DNA of 64,000 nucleotides from Treponema saccharophilum DSM 2985 (GTDB taxonomy: Bacteria; Spirochaetota; Spirochaetia; Treponematales; Treponemataceae). Position numbers and translations under genes: made by a program. Shown piece after piece: positions 51,981-60,214 of the stretch (position 1 is the first letter of the stretch; the number at the start of each line of letters is the position of its first letter). The stretch is from assembly GCF_000255555.1 (NCBI RefSeq), contig NZ_AGRW01000053.1, positions 124,001 to 188,000 on the forward strand, read 5' to 3'. The notes beneath the pieces were generated by a model. The model had not been told where the DNA came from and did not search any database. It worked only from the letters and a program-made list of their open reading frames with translations.

Positions 51981-53312
51981 ATGAGTGTACTGATAGCAGT
52001 TGTGATAGTGGTCGCCTTCGGTGCGTTGCTCCTGGCAATCACGACAGGAAAAAAGAAAGGTGGAAAAAAGCAGAAGGGTCGCGCGCAGATAATCCGCGAT
52101 GCGAACAGGAAACTGTCGCAGGATCCGCACAATACCGACGGCCTTATTCCGCTCGGCGAGTTGTATTACAACGAAAGAGCCTGGGACAAAGCATATCCGC
52201 TTTACGAGACGATGATGAGCATCGCTCCCGCGCACAGGGAGCTGAACCCGTTCCAGGTCTCGCTCAGGCAGGGAATATGCGCGCTGAAGCTGAACAAAAT
52301 TCAGGAGTCGTTCAAGGGGCTCGGCGTCGCGTACAACATCAACAAGCAGGACTTCGACGTAAATTACTATCTCGGAGTCGCATGCTACAAGAACAACGAA
52401 TTCGACAAGGCTGTCCCGTGCTTCAAGAAGGCGCTCATACTGCGGCCTGATTTTTCAGGAATCAACCTCTATCTCGGTCTTGCGCTCTACAAATCGAAGC
52501 ATTACAGGGAAGCGCTCCCCTACATCAAGCGCGCAATCGACGAGAACCCGGAAAACAAGGAGCTTCTCTTCTCGATGGCGGACGCGATGAACGAAAGCGG
52601 GATGGGCGACAAGGCGATGAAGATTTTCATGCACCTCCGCCCGAACCCGGATTTCGGCGCGCGCTCATGCCTTGCGGCGGGACTTTTCCACATAAAGATG
52701 AACCAGCCCGACAAGGCAATCCAGGATTTCGAGATTGCGCTCAAGCACCAGAACGTGCCGCAGGACACAATGACGGAAATCCGCTACCGGTACGCGACGG
52801 CTTGCTTCATGACGAACATGATAACGAAAGGTCTGGACGCGCTGAAGGAAATCCAGTCGACGACGCCGAACTACAAGGACGTGCCGAGCCTTCTTGCGCG
52901 GTATCAGGAGCTGAACCAGAACAAAAACCTCCAGATTTACCTGATGTCAACGTCGAGCGATTTCGTCGCGCTCTGCAGGCGTGTCGTCATGCAATGCTAC
53001 AAGCGGCAGAATTCACCCCGAATCCTCGACATAGCCGTGACGCCCGAATTCGTCGAGATTTCCATGAACGTCGAATTCGCTCGCTCGGAGGAAATCCACC
53101 TCTACCGCTTCTACCGGACGACAGGCTCCGTCGGAGAGCTTGCGGTCCGCGATTTCCACGCGAAAGTTTCGGACACAAAGGCGGACAAGGGAATCTGCGT
53201 GTCGGCGGGAAACTACAGCGAGGAAGCGCGGCGATTCTCCGAGGGACGCCCAATCGATTTGGTAGAGAAGGACGGCCTCATAAAGATTCTGAAGAAAGTG
53301 GACATGTCGTAA
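51981..53312 (+). CDS. membrane-anchored TPR protein with degenerate Mrr-type C-terminal domain
   Basis: 443 residues. One N-terminal TM helix (about 2-20) then a basic stretch KKKGGKKQKGR, so the bulk is cytosolic. About seven TPR units follow (for example LGVACYKNNEFDKAVPCFKKALILRPDF, LGLALYKSKHYREALPYIKRAIDENPEN). The last 120 residues align by eye with the Mrr/restriction-endonuclease fold: VGELAVRDFHAKVSDTKADKGICVSAGNYSEEARRF then PIDLVEKDGLIKIL. The usual catalytic Q-x-K strand is replaced by HLYRFYR, so nuclease activity is doubtful. No Shine-Dalgarno is seen before the ATG. Conserved in treponemes as far as I recall; role unknown. Confidence 0.8.
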   Translation: MSVLIAVVIVVAFGALLLAITTGKKKGGKKQKGRAQIIRDANRKLSQDPHNTDGLIPLGELYYNERAWDKAYPLYETMMSIAPAHRELNPFQVSLRQGICALKLNKIQESFKGLGVAYNINKQDFDVNYYLGVACYKNNEFDKAVPCFKKALILRPDFSGINLYLGLALYKSKHYREALPYIKRAIDENPENKELLFSMADAMNESGMGDKAMKIFMHLRPNPDFGARSCLAAGLFHIKMNQPDKAIQDFEIALKHQNVPQDTMTEIRYRYATACFMTNMITKGLDALKEIQSTTPNYKDVPSLLARYQELNQNKNLQIYLMSTSSDFVALCRRVVMQCYKRQNSPRILDIAVTPEFVEISMNVEFARSEEIHLYRFYRTTGSVGELAVRDFHAKVSDTKADKGICVSAGNYSEEARRFSEGRPIDLVEKDGLIKILKKVDMS

Positions 53313-53362
53313 AAACGGCTGAAATCGAAAACAGCACGTTTTTGAACATCGCATTTCAAGAT

Positions 53363-53396
53363 AACCTGTTCTGAAACTGAGTTTTCCGAACAGGTT
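53363..53396 (+). repeat. dispersed hairpin R2, copy 2
   Basis: AACCTGTTCTGAAA pairs with TTTTCCGAACAGGTT; it lies just after the TPR gene stop at 53312. Confidence 0.65.
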
Positions 53397-53401
53397 TAAT
53401 G

Positions 53402-53438
53402 AAAAAAAACGCGGATTTTGTCATCCGCGTTTTTTTTA
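53402..53438. terminator. bidirectional terminator between the TPR gene and rsmG
   Basis: ACGCGGAT / ATCCGCGT stem with a 6-nt loop, T runs on both strands. Confidence 0.87.
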
Positions 53439-53509
53439 TAGTACATTAACCAGAAAAAAGATTGTCATGCCGAACGACTTTTCCTCAATCGCGCCGCGTT
53501 TTCTTTCAA

Positions 53510-54211
53510 TCAGCGCGTCATGACGACGAGGTTCCGCTCGCGCTCTTCGTCGCCCGACGTGTTTTCCGTGAGAAACGGGACGGAAAGCGGGACGACATCG
53601 TACTGAGGGACGACGGGAAGGGAATTCATCTCCTCGTCGATTTTCACGCGCCGCGCCTTGTACGCTGCGAGGAAGCCGCCGTCCTTCAGTATGCGGAGGA
53701 GGACTTTCATCATCTTCTTCTCAAGCGGGCGGAACGCCCTGAACGCGCAGAAATCGAACCGCCCCTGGGAAAGCCGCTCCGCCTGATTTTCCTCCACCGT
53801 CACATTTTTGAGAGAAAGCTCCTCCGCGCAATGGGAGAGGAACGCGCACCGTTTTGTCATCCGCTCCACAAGCGTGAACGGAATCTGCGGGAAAACCGCC
53901 GCCAACGGAATCCCCGGAAGCCCAGCGCCGGAACCGATGTCCGCGGCGGAAAATCCGCCTGAAAAATCCGCGCCACGCGAGGAAAGCTCGGCGCAGAGCG
54001 CGGGAACGGCTGAAAGCGAGTCGAGGATGTGGCGGATTGCGATTTCGTCGTGCCCGTCCGTGTTTATGAGGTCGAATTTCGCGTTGTATTCCTGAAGAAG
54101 CGCGATGTACGATTCCATTTTCGCCTCGACTTCCTCAAGCGGTGCCGTCGCGATTCCGCAAAACGAATTTCCGATTCCAATCGAGCAAAGCCCGTCGTGT
54201 AAAATTCCCAT
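53510..54211 (-). CDS. rsmG: 16S rRNA (guanine527-N7)-methyltransferase
   Basis: Also known as GidB. 233 residues. The SAM site is ADIGSGAGLPGIPLA, then PFTLVERMTKRCAFL and a late GGFLAAYKARRVKIDEE. The first 40 residues have the usual helical start with NAKFDLIN. It methylates the 530 loop of 16S rRNA; loss gives low-level streptomycin resistance in other bacteria. SD GGAGG lies 12 nt before the ATG, a bit far. Last gene of a four-gene operon starting with rsmE. Confidence 0.94.
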   Translation of the reverse strand: MGILHDGLCSIGIGNSFCGIATAPLEEVEAKMESYIALLQEYNAKFDLINTDGHDEIAIRHILDSLSAVPALCAELSSRGADFSGGFSAADIGSGAGLPGIPLAAVFPQIPFTLVERMTKRCAFLSHCAEELSLKNVTVEENQAERLSQGRFDFCAFRAFRPLEKKMMKVLLRILKDGGFLAAYKARRVKIDEEMNSLPVVPQYDVVPLSVPFLTENTSGDEERERNLVVMTR

Positions 54212-54232
54212 CAGAAAAAAAATCCTCCGTTC

Positions 54233-55099
54233 CTAATTGTCAAGCGCAAGGAGCAGGTCCATCTGCATACCGTCGGAAACCCTCATCGTGACGAGATTCC
54301 CCGTCCGTCTTGCGATTATGTCGCCGCGCTCGGAAAGCCGCCTGAAAAACGACGACGGATTGTCGCTGCGCTGGCTTACAGACGTCTCGACGGAATAATT
54401 CGGGACGCCGTTCTCGATTCCGGCCGACTTGAAAAGGAAATAGAACGTCTCGTCCTGCATTTTCTCGCCCGAAGCGGAGCGGATGTCGCCGGTGAGGAGG
54501 AACGTCCCGTCGCTCTCAAGCGATGAGAAGAACGACGACTTTATGAGCGGGAGATAATCGACGCCGTCTGCCGAGAAGCGGAGTATCTTCGGATTCTGGC
54601 GCGGCGACGACACCTGCGTTTTCTGCGCGGGTGCGTTCCCGACAGCCTCCTTTATTTCACCGAGTTTTGCCAGAATCATATTAAGCACGGCAGTCTGACT
54701 CGGGGAGCCGGACGATTGCGCGGGATTATTTGCTCCGAGCACGTCCGAGATTGAGCCGAAAAGCCCCAGCCCGTTCAGCGCGGAAATGTCGCTCGCCTTG
54801 AGCGTTTCGGCGGCAGATGTTTTCTGCGACAAGGCGGAAGCAGCCGACGAAGCATTGTCCTGCGCCACAGCGTTTGCCGGCGCGCCTTTTGCCGGAGCTA
54901 CGGGCGCCGACGGGCTTTCGATGCCGCTGGAAAAACCGTTCGAAGACGGCGTGTAAAAGCCGGTGCTCAGCGTCGGAACGGCTATCGTGGGCATCTGCGG
55001 CATCTCAAGGTTCATCATCTGCCCCGACTGCCCGTAAGACGCAACCGCAGGAAGCGCGATTGTGGCGAAAACCGCCACGAGTCTTTCAAAGTGTCTCAA
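54233..55099 (-). CDS. secreted protein, unknown function
   Basis: 288 residues with a signal peptide (about 1-21, MRHFERLVAVFATIALPAVA). The next 150 residues are Ala/Ser/Pro-rich and low complexity with two stretches of hydrophobic helix (SALNGLGLFGSISDVLG, QTAVLNMILAKLGEIKEAV). The last 120 residues form a compact alpha/beta part (ILRFSADGVDYLPLIKSSFFSSLES, DETFYFLFKSAG, RTGNLVTMRVSDG). A TTG at 55099 is chosen: GGAGGAG lies 4 nt before it and it gives a clean signal peptide; an ATG at 55114 is the alternative. It overlaps the upstream gene by 14 nt. Confidence 0.65.
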   Translation of the reverse strand: MRHFERLVAVFATIALPAVASYGQSGQMMNLEMPQMPTIAVPTLSTGFYTPSSNGFSSGIESPSAPVAPAKGAPANAVAQDNASSAASALSQKTSAAETLKASDISALNGLGLFGSISDVLGANNPAQSSGSPSQTAVLNMILAKLGEIKEAVGNAPAQKTQVSSPRQNPKILRFSADGVDYLPLIKSSFFSSLESDGTFLLTGDIRSASGEKMQDETFYFLFKSAGIENGVPNYSVETSVSQRSDNPSSFFRRLSERGDIIARRTGNLVTMRVSDGMQMDLLLALDN

Positions 55100-55892
55100 G
55101 TGTCTCCTCCACATATTGAAGCCGCTGCTGGAGAGATGCGATTGTCTTCTCGAGGCGGTTCTTCTCCTTCTCAAGTTTTTCCTTCGGGTCGTCCTCCGAA
55201 GCCTTCTTCCGCATAAGCTCGGTGACGGTGTCGGGCGTTTTTCCCGAAAGAATCTGCTGCTCAGCCGCCTCCCGCTCGCCGGAATCCTTAATCTGCGCGA
55301 CTTTCTTCATGTTGTCGAACCCGATTGCGGGATTCACCTGCACGGAGGCGACTTTCGTCAAATCCTTCGCGGTGTTTTTCGGAAGGCAGAGGACGCGCTC
55401 GAGGTAATCCTCATAGCGGATGTTCGCCTTCTCGCACAGCTCGTGCGCCTTCACGAGAAGCTTCCCGAATTCCACCATCATCTTCCCGTTCGCCTCGATG
55501 TACTCGCTCTTTATTTTTTCGGTAAGTTCCTTGAGCTCGGGCGATTCCTCAATCGATATTTTGTAGAAGCCGAGGTTTTCCGCCTTTATGAGAAGAGAAT
55601 GGAAACGCGCCCAGAACTGCGCGCTGTGGACGCGAGAGCCGCCGGGAGGAAGCCGCCCGCCGTTCTCCGCCATGTACTTCTCCGTCTCAAGGTGATGCGC
55701 GTACTCGTGTATCGCCGTGTACATAATCTGGTTGTCGTCCTTGAAATTCTTGTTGTGGAGCAGAATTTCGTGCGTGTCCGGCTTGTAAAGCCCGTTGACG
55801 CGGACGCTTTCCTTGCCCGTCTGCACGAGCGAAAATTCGATTCCCGTCTCCTCAATCTCAAGGAGGCGCTTCTTTATCTCTTCGTTTTCCAT
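55086..55892 (-). CDS. HExxH putative zinc metallopeptidase with C-terminal coiled coil
   Basis: 268 residues. Residues of about 55-85 have IMYTAIHEYAHHLETEK, a classical HExxH zinc motif, and a following HSAQFWARFHSLL could give the third ligand. No signal peptide, so it is cytosolic. The C-terminal 35 residues (KEKLEKEKNRLEKTIASLQQ) form a coiled coil. No family recognised. It lies between rsmE and a secreted protein and overlaps the latter. An ATG at 55904 is also possible. Activity is unproven. Confidence 0.7.
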   Translation of the reverse strand: MENEEIKKRLLEIEETGIEFSLVQTGKESVRVNGLYKPDTHEILLHNKNFKDDNQIMYTAIHEYAHHLETEKYMAENGGRLPPGGSRVHSAQFWARFHSLLIKAENLGFYKISIEESPELKELTEKIKSEYIEANGKMMVEFGKLLVKAHELCEKANIRYEDYLERVLCLPKNTAKDLTKVASVQVNPAIGFDNMKKVAQIKDSGEREAAEQQILSGKTPDTVTELMRKKASEDDPKEKLEKEKNRLEKTIASLQQRLQYVEETLETL

Positions 55893-55931
55893 TTTCAGTT
55901 CCATTCCTTTGTTTTTCGTCAAAGACGATTT

Positions 55932-56687
55932 TCAGTTCAAGAATCCCATTCTATCCAAAATAATCGAGCTTGCAACAGTCACGGCTGTCTCGGTACGGAG
56001 GACGCGGTTTCCCATCGAGCAGAGCGAGAACGACGCCGACTCAAGGAAATCGCGCTCGCGTTCCGTCCATCCGCGCTCGCTTCCGATTGCGGCGCACACG
56101 CGGGAAAGCGCGCCCTTTTCCGACTCATCGAAAAGCCACGCCCCGAGAGATTTCGTCGCGCGCCTGTTGTCGAGGGCGACGTTTGCCGAAGAGCCGCATC
56201 CGGAAATCGAAACCGCCTCGCGAAGACTTTTCGCCACAACAAGCTCGGGAACGTGGGTCGATGCCGCCTGAACGGTCCCGTCGAGAAGCATCCGCAAAGC
56301 CGCGCCGTCCTTTATGTCGTTAGATTCCATGTACGATTTTTCGCCGAGCTCCGTCCCCGAAAGGATTATCCGCTCGGCGCCGAGCCCCGCAACGTCGCGG
56401 AGAAGCCGCCGCAGCTGAATCGGACGCGGGAACCCGACAATCAAAGTCAGCGGGCGGAGCATTTTCCCTTCCGCGCGCTCCTCGTCAGAAAACGGCTCGA
56501 ACGAGAACGACATCCCGCCGTCACCGATTCCCGTTATCGTCGCGACGCCAGCCTTCCCGCCGATTATCCCCGCGTCGAACGTATCCCCCGCGCCTTTTTT
56601 CAGAACCTTCACGATATGCTTCGCGCGCTCGTCACCCAACGGGAGCGCCTTCCCCATCTCATCCTGCCTGAACAAACAGATATTCAC
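55932..56687 (-). CDS. rsmE: 16S rRNA (uracil1498-N3)-methyltransferase
   Basis: 251 residues, SPOUT fold with the trefoil knot. An N-terminal PUA-like part (HIVKVLKKGAGDTFDAG) is followed by LTLIVGFPRPIQLRRLLRDVAGLGAERIILS, and the knot region has AIGSERGWTERERDF and SLGNRVLRTETA-like SMGNRVLRTETAV, the family hallmark. A GTG start at 56687 is preferred (GAGG upstream, family-like MNICLFRQD). First gene of a four-gene unit ending in rsmG; both ends of the unit are rRNA methylases. Confidence 0.93.
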   Translation of the reverse strand: MNICLFRQDEMGKALPLGDERAKHIVKVLKKGAGDTFDAGIIGGKAGVATITGIGDGGMSFSFEPFSDEERAEGKMLRPLTLIVGFPRPIQLRRLLRDVAGLGAERIILSGTELGEKSYMESNDIKDGAALRMLLDGTVQAASTHVPELVVAKSLREAVSISGCGSSANVALDNRRATKSLGAWLFDESEKGALSRVCAAIGSERGWTERERDFLESASFSLCSMGNRVLRTETAVTVASSIILDRMGFLN

Positions 56688-56794
56688 AACACACCTCGAT
56701 TCGTCTTTTTTCCCCGCAATTATACACACTCCCCGTACATTATTGAAAGGCGGATTAAATTCGGGCGGTTCATGGAATGGAGCGAATCATCTGA

Positions 56795-56834
56795 TATAAT
56801 AGACCTGTTCGGAAACTGACTGAGCCGGACAGGT
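56795..56834 (+). promoter_or_regulatory. -10 box and R2 hairpin in the leader of the metalloprotease gene
   Basis: TATAAT at 56795-56800 is followed at once by R2 copy 3 (AGACCTGTTCGGAAA ... GAGCCGGACAGGT, 56801-56834). The mRNA would begin inside or next to the hairpin. No good -35 was found. Confidence 0.45.
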
Positions 56835-56889
56835 GTTATAAGCGAAGTCTTTTGCACAAATCATACGGTGCTTTGCAAGGAGGAAAAGT

Positions 56890-58647
56890 ATGAAAATGAG
56901 AAAATCGCTCGCCGGAAGGACGGCGGCAAGCCTGCTCATCGCATCGGCGCTTTTCGTATCGTGCGTAGATGAGGAAGAGGAAGAAGGGCTGATAGAAGCG
57001 ACGGAGACAAAAAACGAATCGATTTCCAGCTCGAATATTTTTGAAGTCGCGCCGGAAACGAAGACGCTGAAAATCACCGGAAACCTCGGCGGCAAAAAAC
57101 TGTACGTCGCGCGGGTGAACATGGGCGACTACACAATCAGCAAAAGCGACGTGCGCACCGTGACGAAAGCCGAGTCGAGCTCCGCAAGCATCTCGCTTTC
57201 AAGCTCCGTCTCGGCGAGGGCAGGCGCGGATGCGGAAATCGACTTGTCCGCGATTGACCTGGGGAAAAAACAGAAATACCGGCATTTCGTAAGCCCCAAA
57301 TTCGACATTCCCGTCTCTTCGTCGCGCTCGGCCGTTTCACCGAATTTCAGCGTCACGCCGATTTCGCGCGATGTCGGGACAACGAAAAATATCTGGATTG
57401 AGACCGAGAACGGATACGAGCAGAAACCGGCGACATTGTACGCGACAGGAACGTACTGCAACGTCTGGATTCTCGACGACTACTACGCTACGACGGAATC
57501 GAAAAACAAAGTCAGCGAATCGACGGCACAGACGTTCGCACAAAAATTCGACGCGATGTACCCGGTAATCAGGAATGTTTTCGGAAATGAGGCGGAGATT
57601 ATCCGCGTAACGGACGGAAAAACGCGTACCGACACAAGCATCTCAGACGTCAGCGACACCGGCAGCACGGTGAACATCGTCCTCTACGACATCGACGGCG
57701 ATTACAAAAGCGACAAGGAAGGAGAGTATTCACCAAACGGCACCGCGGGATTCTTCTTCTCGAAAGATTACTACAAGACGACGACGAATTTGTCCGGAGA
57801 TTATAAAGTCCTCAACTACTCGAACATCGGAAAGTATTTCTACATCGACTCGGCAATCGCGCGCCTTTACCCGAACGACGCAATCTCAACGCTCGCGCAC
57901 GAATTCCAGCACATGATAAACTTCAACATGAAGGACATAAAGCTCGGAAAAGTGCCCGACACAAGCTACAACGAGATGCTTTCGATGCTCTGCGAGGACA
58001 TGATGCAGGATTTTCTGGAAATTGACGACGACGACTCCCCAAAAAACAGGACGCAGCAGTTCAACACATACTACATTCTTTCGGGAATCAGGGAATACCT
58101 CGACAACGACAACGCAGTCGTTTCCTACGCGACGTCGTACACGTTCGGCGCTTTCCTCGCGCGCAATTACGGGGGAGCCGCGCTCATAAAGGAAATCTCG
58201 CAGAACGACAAAACCGACAACAACTCAATCGTCGCGGCAGTCAACAAAATCAACAGCACGAGCCTGACGTTCGACAAGATTTTCCAGAACTTCCTCCTCG
58301 CGCTCACGGGAAACACAACGTACACGCTCAACAAGGATGCGAAGCAGACGCTTTCATCCGGTTCGTATTCGTACCCGATGACGGCATACGACATTTTCGC
58401 AAATGGCTATGCACCGGAAATTGAAAAACTGCCAAGCAATTTACCCTCGCTCGTGGCGTCATCAGAACTCGGATACGACGGAAACGGTCCCGTGCTTTTC
58501 AAAAACAACGCGGCGATAGACCTCCGCCCGCAGTACGGAATCTCGCTGCACACGCTCGGCGAACTTTCCGCGGGCATGAATGACTTGACGCTCACGTTCA
58601 GCGACAAGGGCTCGGCGGATTTGTACATGTACGTCATCGTTCAGTAG
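56890..58647 (+). CDS. zinc metalloprotease lipoprotein (M30-like)
   Basis: 585 residues, lipobox FVSC (Cys25) followed by an acidic DEEEEE patch. The catalytic part has TLAHEFQHMINFN (HExxH at about 337-341) and, 22 residues on, YNEMLSMLCEDMM, whose Glu fits the gluzincin/M30 type third ligand. Before it VNIVLYDIDGDY and GFFFSKDYY are typical of treponemal M30-like peptidases. A C-terminal beta domain follows (ends SADLYMYVIVQ). Likely acts outside the cell or in the periplasm on host or plant protein. SD GGAGG. The next small exported gene is 28 nt away. Confidence 0.85.
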   Translation: MKMRKSLAGRTAASLLIASALFVSCVDEEEEEGLIEATETKNESISSSNIFEVAPETKTLKITGNLGGKKLYVARVNMGDYTISKSDVRTVTKAESSSASISLSSSVSARAGADAEIDLSAIDLGKKQKYRHFVSPKFDIPVSSSRSAVSPNFSVTPISRDVGTTKNIWIETENGYEQKPATLYATGTYCNVWILDDYYATTESKNKVSESTAQTFAQKFDAMYPVIRNVFGNEAEIIRVTDGKTRTDTSISDVSDTGSTVNIVLYDIDGDYKSDKEGEYSPNGTAGFFFSKDYYKTTTNLSGDYKVLNYSNIGKYFYIDSAIARLYPNDAISTLAHEFQHMINFNMKDIKLGKVPDTSYNEMLSMLCEDMMQDFLEIDDDDSPKNRTQQFNTYYILSGIREYLDNDNAVVSYATSYTFGAFLARNYGGAALIKEISQNDKTDNNSIVAAVNKINSTSLTFDKIFQNFLLALTGNTTYTLNKDAKQTLSSGSYSYPMTAYDIFANGYAPEIEKLPSNLPSLVASSELGYDGNGPVLFKNNAAIDLRPQYGISLHTLGELSAGMNDLTLTFSDKGSADLYMYVIVQ

Positions 58648-58675
58648 GCAAATTTCATTTTGCAAGGAGAATAAG

Positions 58676-59005
58676 ATGAGAAAATCGTTTTTTTCGGCAA
58701 TCGCGCTTGCCGTAATAGCGCTCGCGTCGTTCCCCGCCGCGGCATTCGGCGGAAAGAAGAGCATAACGGGGCACATCCAGATTTACGGGAACGCGCCGTT
58801 CACGTTCGTCGGCTTCGTCACGGAAAGCGGCGAGAAATATTCGCTCGACATCGCCCCGGAAGCAGAATTCACGATTCAGGACATCAAGAACGAGCAGGGA
58901 AACAGGCTCAAGCTCACGGGATTCGTCAACGAAAAGGAGCTGCTCGGATTCCAGACGCTTGAGGACGGCAGGTTCGTTGTGATGAAATATAAAATCCTGA
59001 AGTAG
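58676..59005 (+). CDS. small exported protein, partner of the protease gene
   Basis: 109 residues, signal peptide (1-24, FPAAAFG). The mature 80 residues look like a small five-stranded barrel: KSITGHIQIYGNAPFTFVGF, KYSLDIAPEAEFTIQDI, NRLKLTGFVNEKEL, GRFVVMKYKIL. It could be an OB-like domain. Gene order suggests co-expression with the protease; an inhibitor or chaperone role is only a guess. SD AAGGAG. Confidence 0.7.
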   Translation: MRKSFFSAIALAVIALASFPAAAFGGKKSITGHIQIYGNAPFTFVGFVTESGEKYSLDIAPEAEFTIQDIKNEQGNRLKLTGFVNEKELLGFQTLEDGRFVVMKYKILK

Positions 59006-59015
59006 GATTTGAAAA

Positions 59016-59382
59016 AAATGCCTAACGGCATTTTTTTCAAATCTGCAAGAACGAGCTTTGCTCGTTCTTGGGAACGCGGAATGCCTAACGACATTTTTTT
59101 CAAATCTGCAAGAACAAGCTTTGCTCGTTCTTGGGAACGCGAAATGCCTAACGGCATTTTTTTCAAATCTGCAAGAACGAGTTTTGCTCGTTCTTGGGAA
59201 CGCGGAATGCCTAACGGCATTTTTTTTTCAAATCTGCAAGAACGAGTTTTGCTCGTTCTTGGGAACGCGGAATGCCTAACGGCATTTTTTTTCAAATCTG
59301 CAAGAACGAGCTTTGCTCGTTCTTGGGAACGCGGAATGCCTAATGGCATTTTTCCAAATCTGCCGGAACTTGCAAAGCGAGT
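59016..59382. repeat. tandem array E (63 bp x 5, plus a partial unit)
   Basis: Each unit has two hairpins: AATGCC-TAAC-GGCATT followed by a T run (a complete small terminator) and AAGAACGAGC-TTT-GCTCGTTCTT, then GGGAACGCG. Five full units and a sixth broken one follow the small exported gene. Variation is limited to the T-run length and a few bases such as CGAGC/CGAGT/CAAGC. Translations across it repeat the unit (63 is a multiple of 3) and are not genes. Confidence 0.92.
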
Positions 59383-59431
59383 TTCGAGGCGGCGGTTGGA
59401 CGGGGTCGAACTGCCGCTTTTTTTTCATTAA

Positions 59432-59462
59432 ATCTGTTCGGAAAATTCAGGTTCAGAACAGG
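59432..59462. repeat. dispersed hairpin R2, copy 4
   Basis: TCTGTTCGGAAA ... TTCAGAACAGG; the loop and the right arm have changed together compared with the other copies. Confidence 0.5.
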
Positions 59463-59502
59463 TCGATTTTATCCGGCTCTTCCACCGGCGGGAAAAAGTC
59501 GG

Positions 59503-59508
59503 TATAAA
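59503..59508 (+). promoter_or_regulatory. -10 box of hisB, leaderless type
   Basis: TATAAA ends 6 nt before the ATG at 59515 and there is no ribosome site. Confidence 0.4.
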
Positions 59509-59514
59509 AGAGCC

Positions 59515-60132
59515 ATGAACAGAACTGCGACTATTGAAAGAATAACGGGCGAGACGAAAATCTCGCTCACGCTCAACCTCGACGGGAACGGGAAATGCGC
59601 CGTCGAGAACCCCATCGGATTTTTCGATCATCTTCTGACATCGTTCTGCAAGCACGGACTTTTCGACTTGTCCGGAAAAATCGAGGGCGACCTGAACGTC
59701 GACCAGCACCACACAATCGAGGACACGGGAATCGTTCTCGGGCAGTGCTTCGCGAAAGCGCTCGGCGACTGCGCGGGAATTTTCCGCTCCGGCTCGTTCC
59801 TCTACCCGATGGACGAAAGCCTCCTGCGCGCGGCTGTCGATTTCGGCGGGCGTCCGTTCCTCGTGTGCAACGCGGAGCTTTCCGGCATTCCGCTCGTGTC
59901 GGTTCAGGACGGAAAGCAGGGAACGTTCCAGACGGACTGCTTCGACGATTTCTGGAACGGATTTGTGCAGGGCGCGAAATGCAATCTCCATCTCGACACG
60001 ATTCGCGGAAGAAGCGACCACCACAAAATGGAAGGGCTTTTCAAGGCGGCGGCCCGCGCAATCAGGAGCGCCGTGGAAATCGACGCGCGGCGCGGCACGG
60101 CAATTCCCTCAACGAAAGGCGTGATAGTCTGA
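59515..60132 (+). CDS. hisB: imidazoleglycerol-phosphate dehydratase
   Basis: Seventh step of histidine synthesis; manganese enzyme. 205 residues, single-domain form without the phosphatase part. Metal and active-site motifs are GFFDHLLT, DQHHTIEDTGI, and RSDHHKMEGLFKA. It is far from hisG and other his genes, so the pathway is scattered. Confidence 0.96.
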   Translation: MNRTATIERITGETKISLTLNLDGNGKCAVENPIGFFDHLLTSFCKHGLFDLSGKIEGDLNVDQHHTIEDTGIVLGQCFAKALGDCAGIFRSGSFLYPMDESLLRAAVDFGGRPFLVCNAELSGIPLVSVQDGKQGTFQTDCFDDFWNGFVQGAKCNLHLDTIRGRSDHHKMEGLFKAAARAIRSAVEIDARRGTAIPSTKGVIV

Positions 60133-60214
60133 CCCATCATTCATCTCGGCAAAAACTTTTTCCCGGAACGGGAATTTTTTCGTCACAAGCGGATTTTCAA
60201 AAAAGGAGGCAAAA

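Noticed and set aside
55062-56819. 585-codon plus-strand open frame over rsmE and the HExxH gene
   Set aside because: Low-quality Arg/Leu-rich translation against clearly conserved genes on the minus strand.
59016-59382. Regular repeats that might be a CRISPR array (also the arrays at 35668 and 41600)
   Set aside because: The whole unit is repeated, including what would be spacers; units are 63-130 bp, and no cas gene is present.
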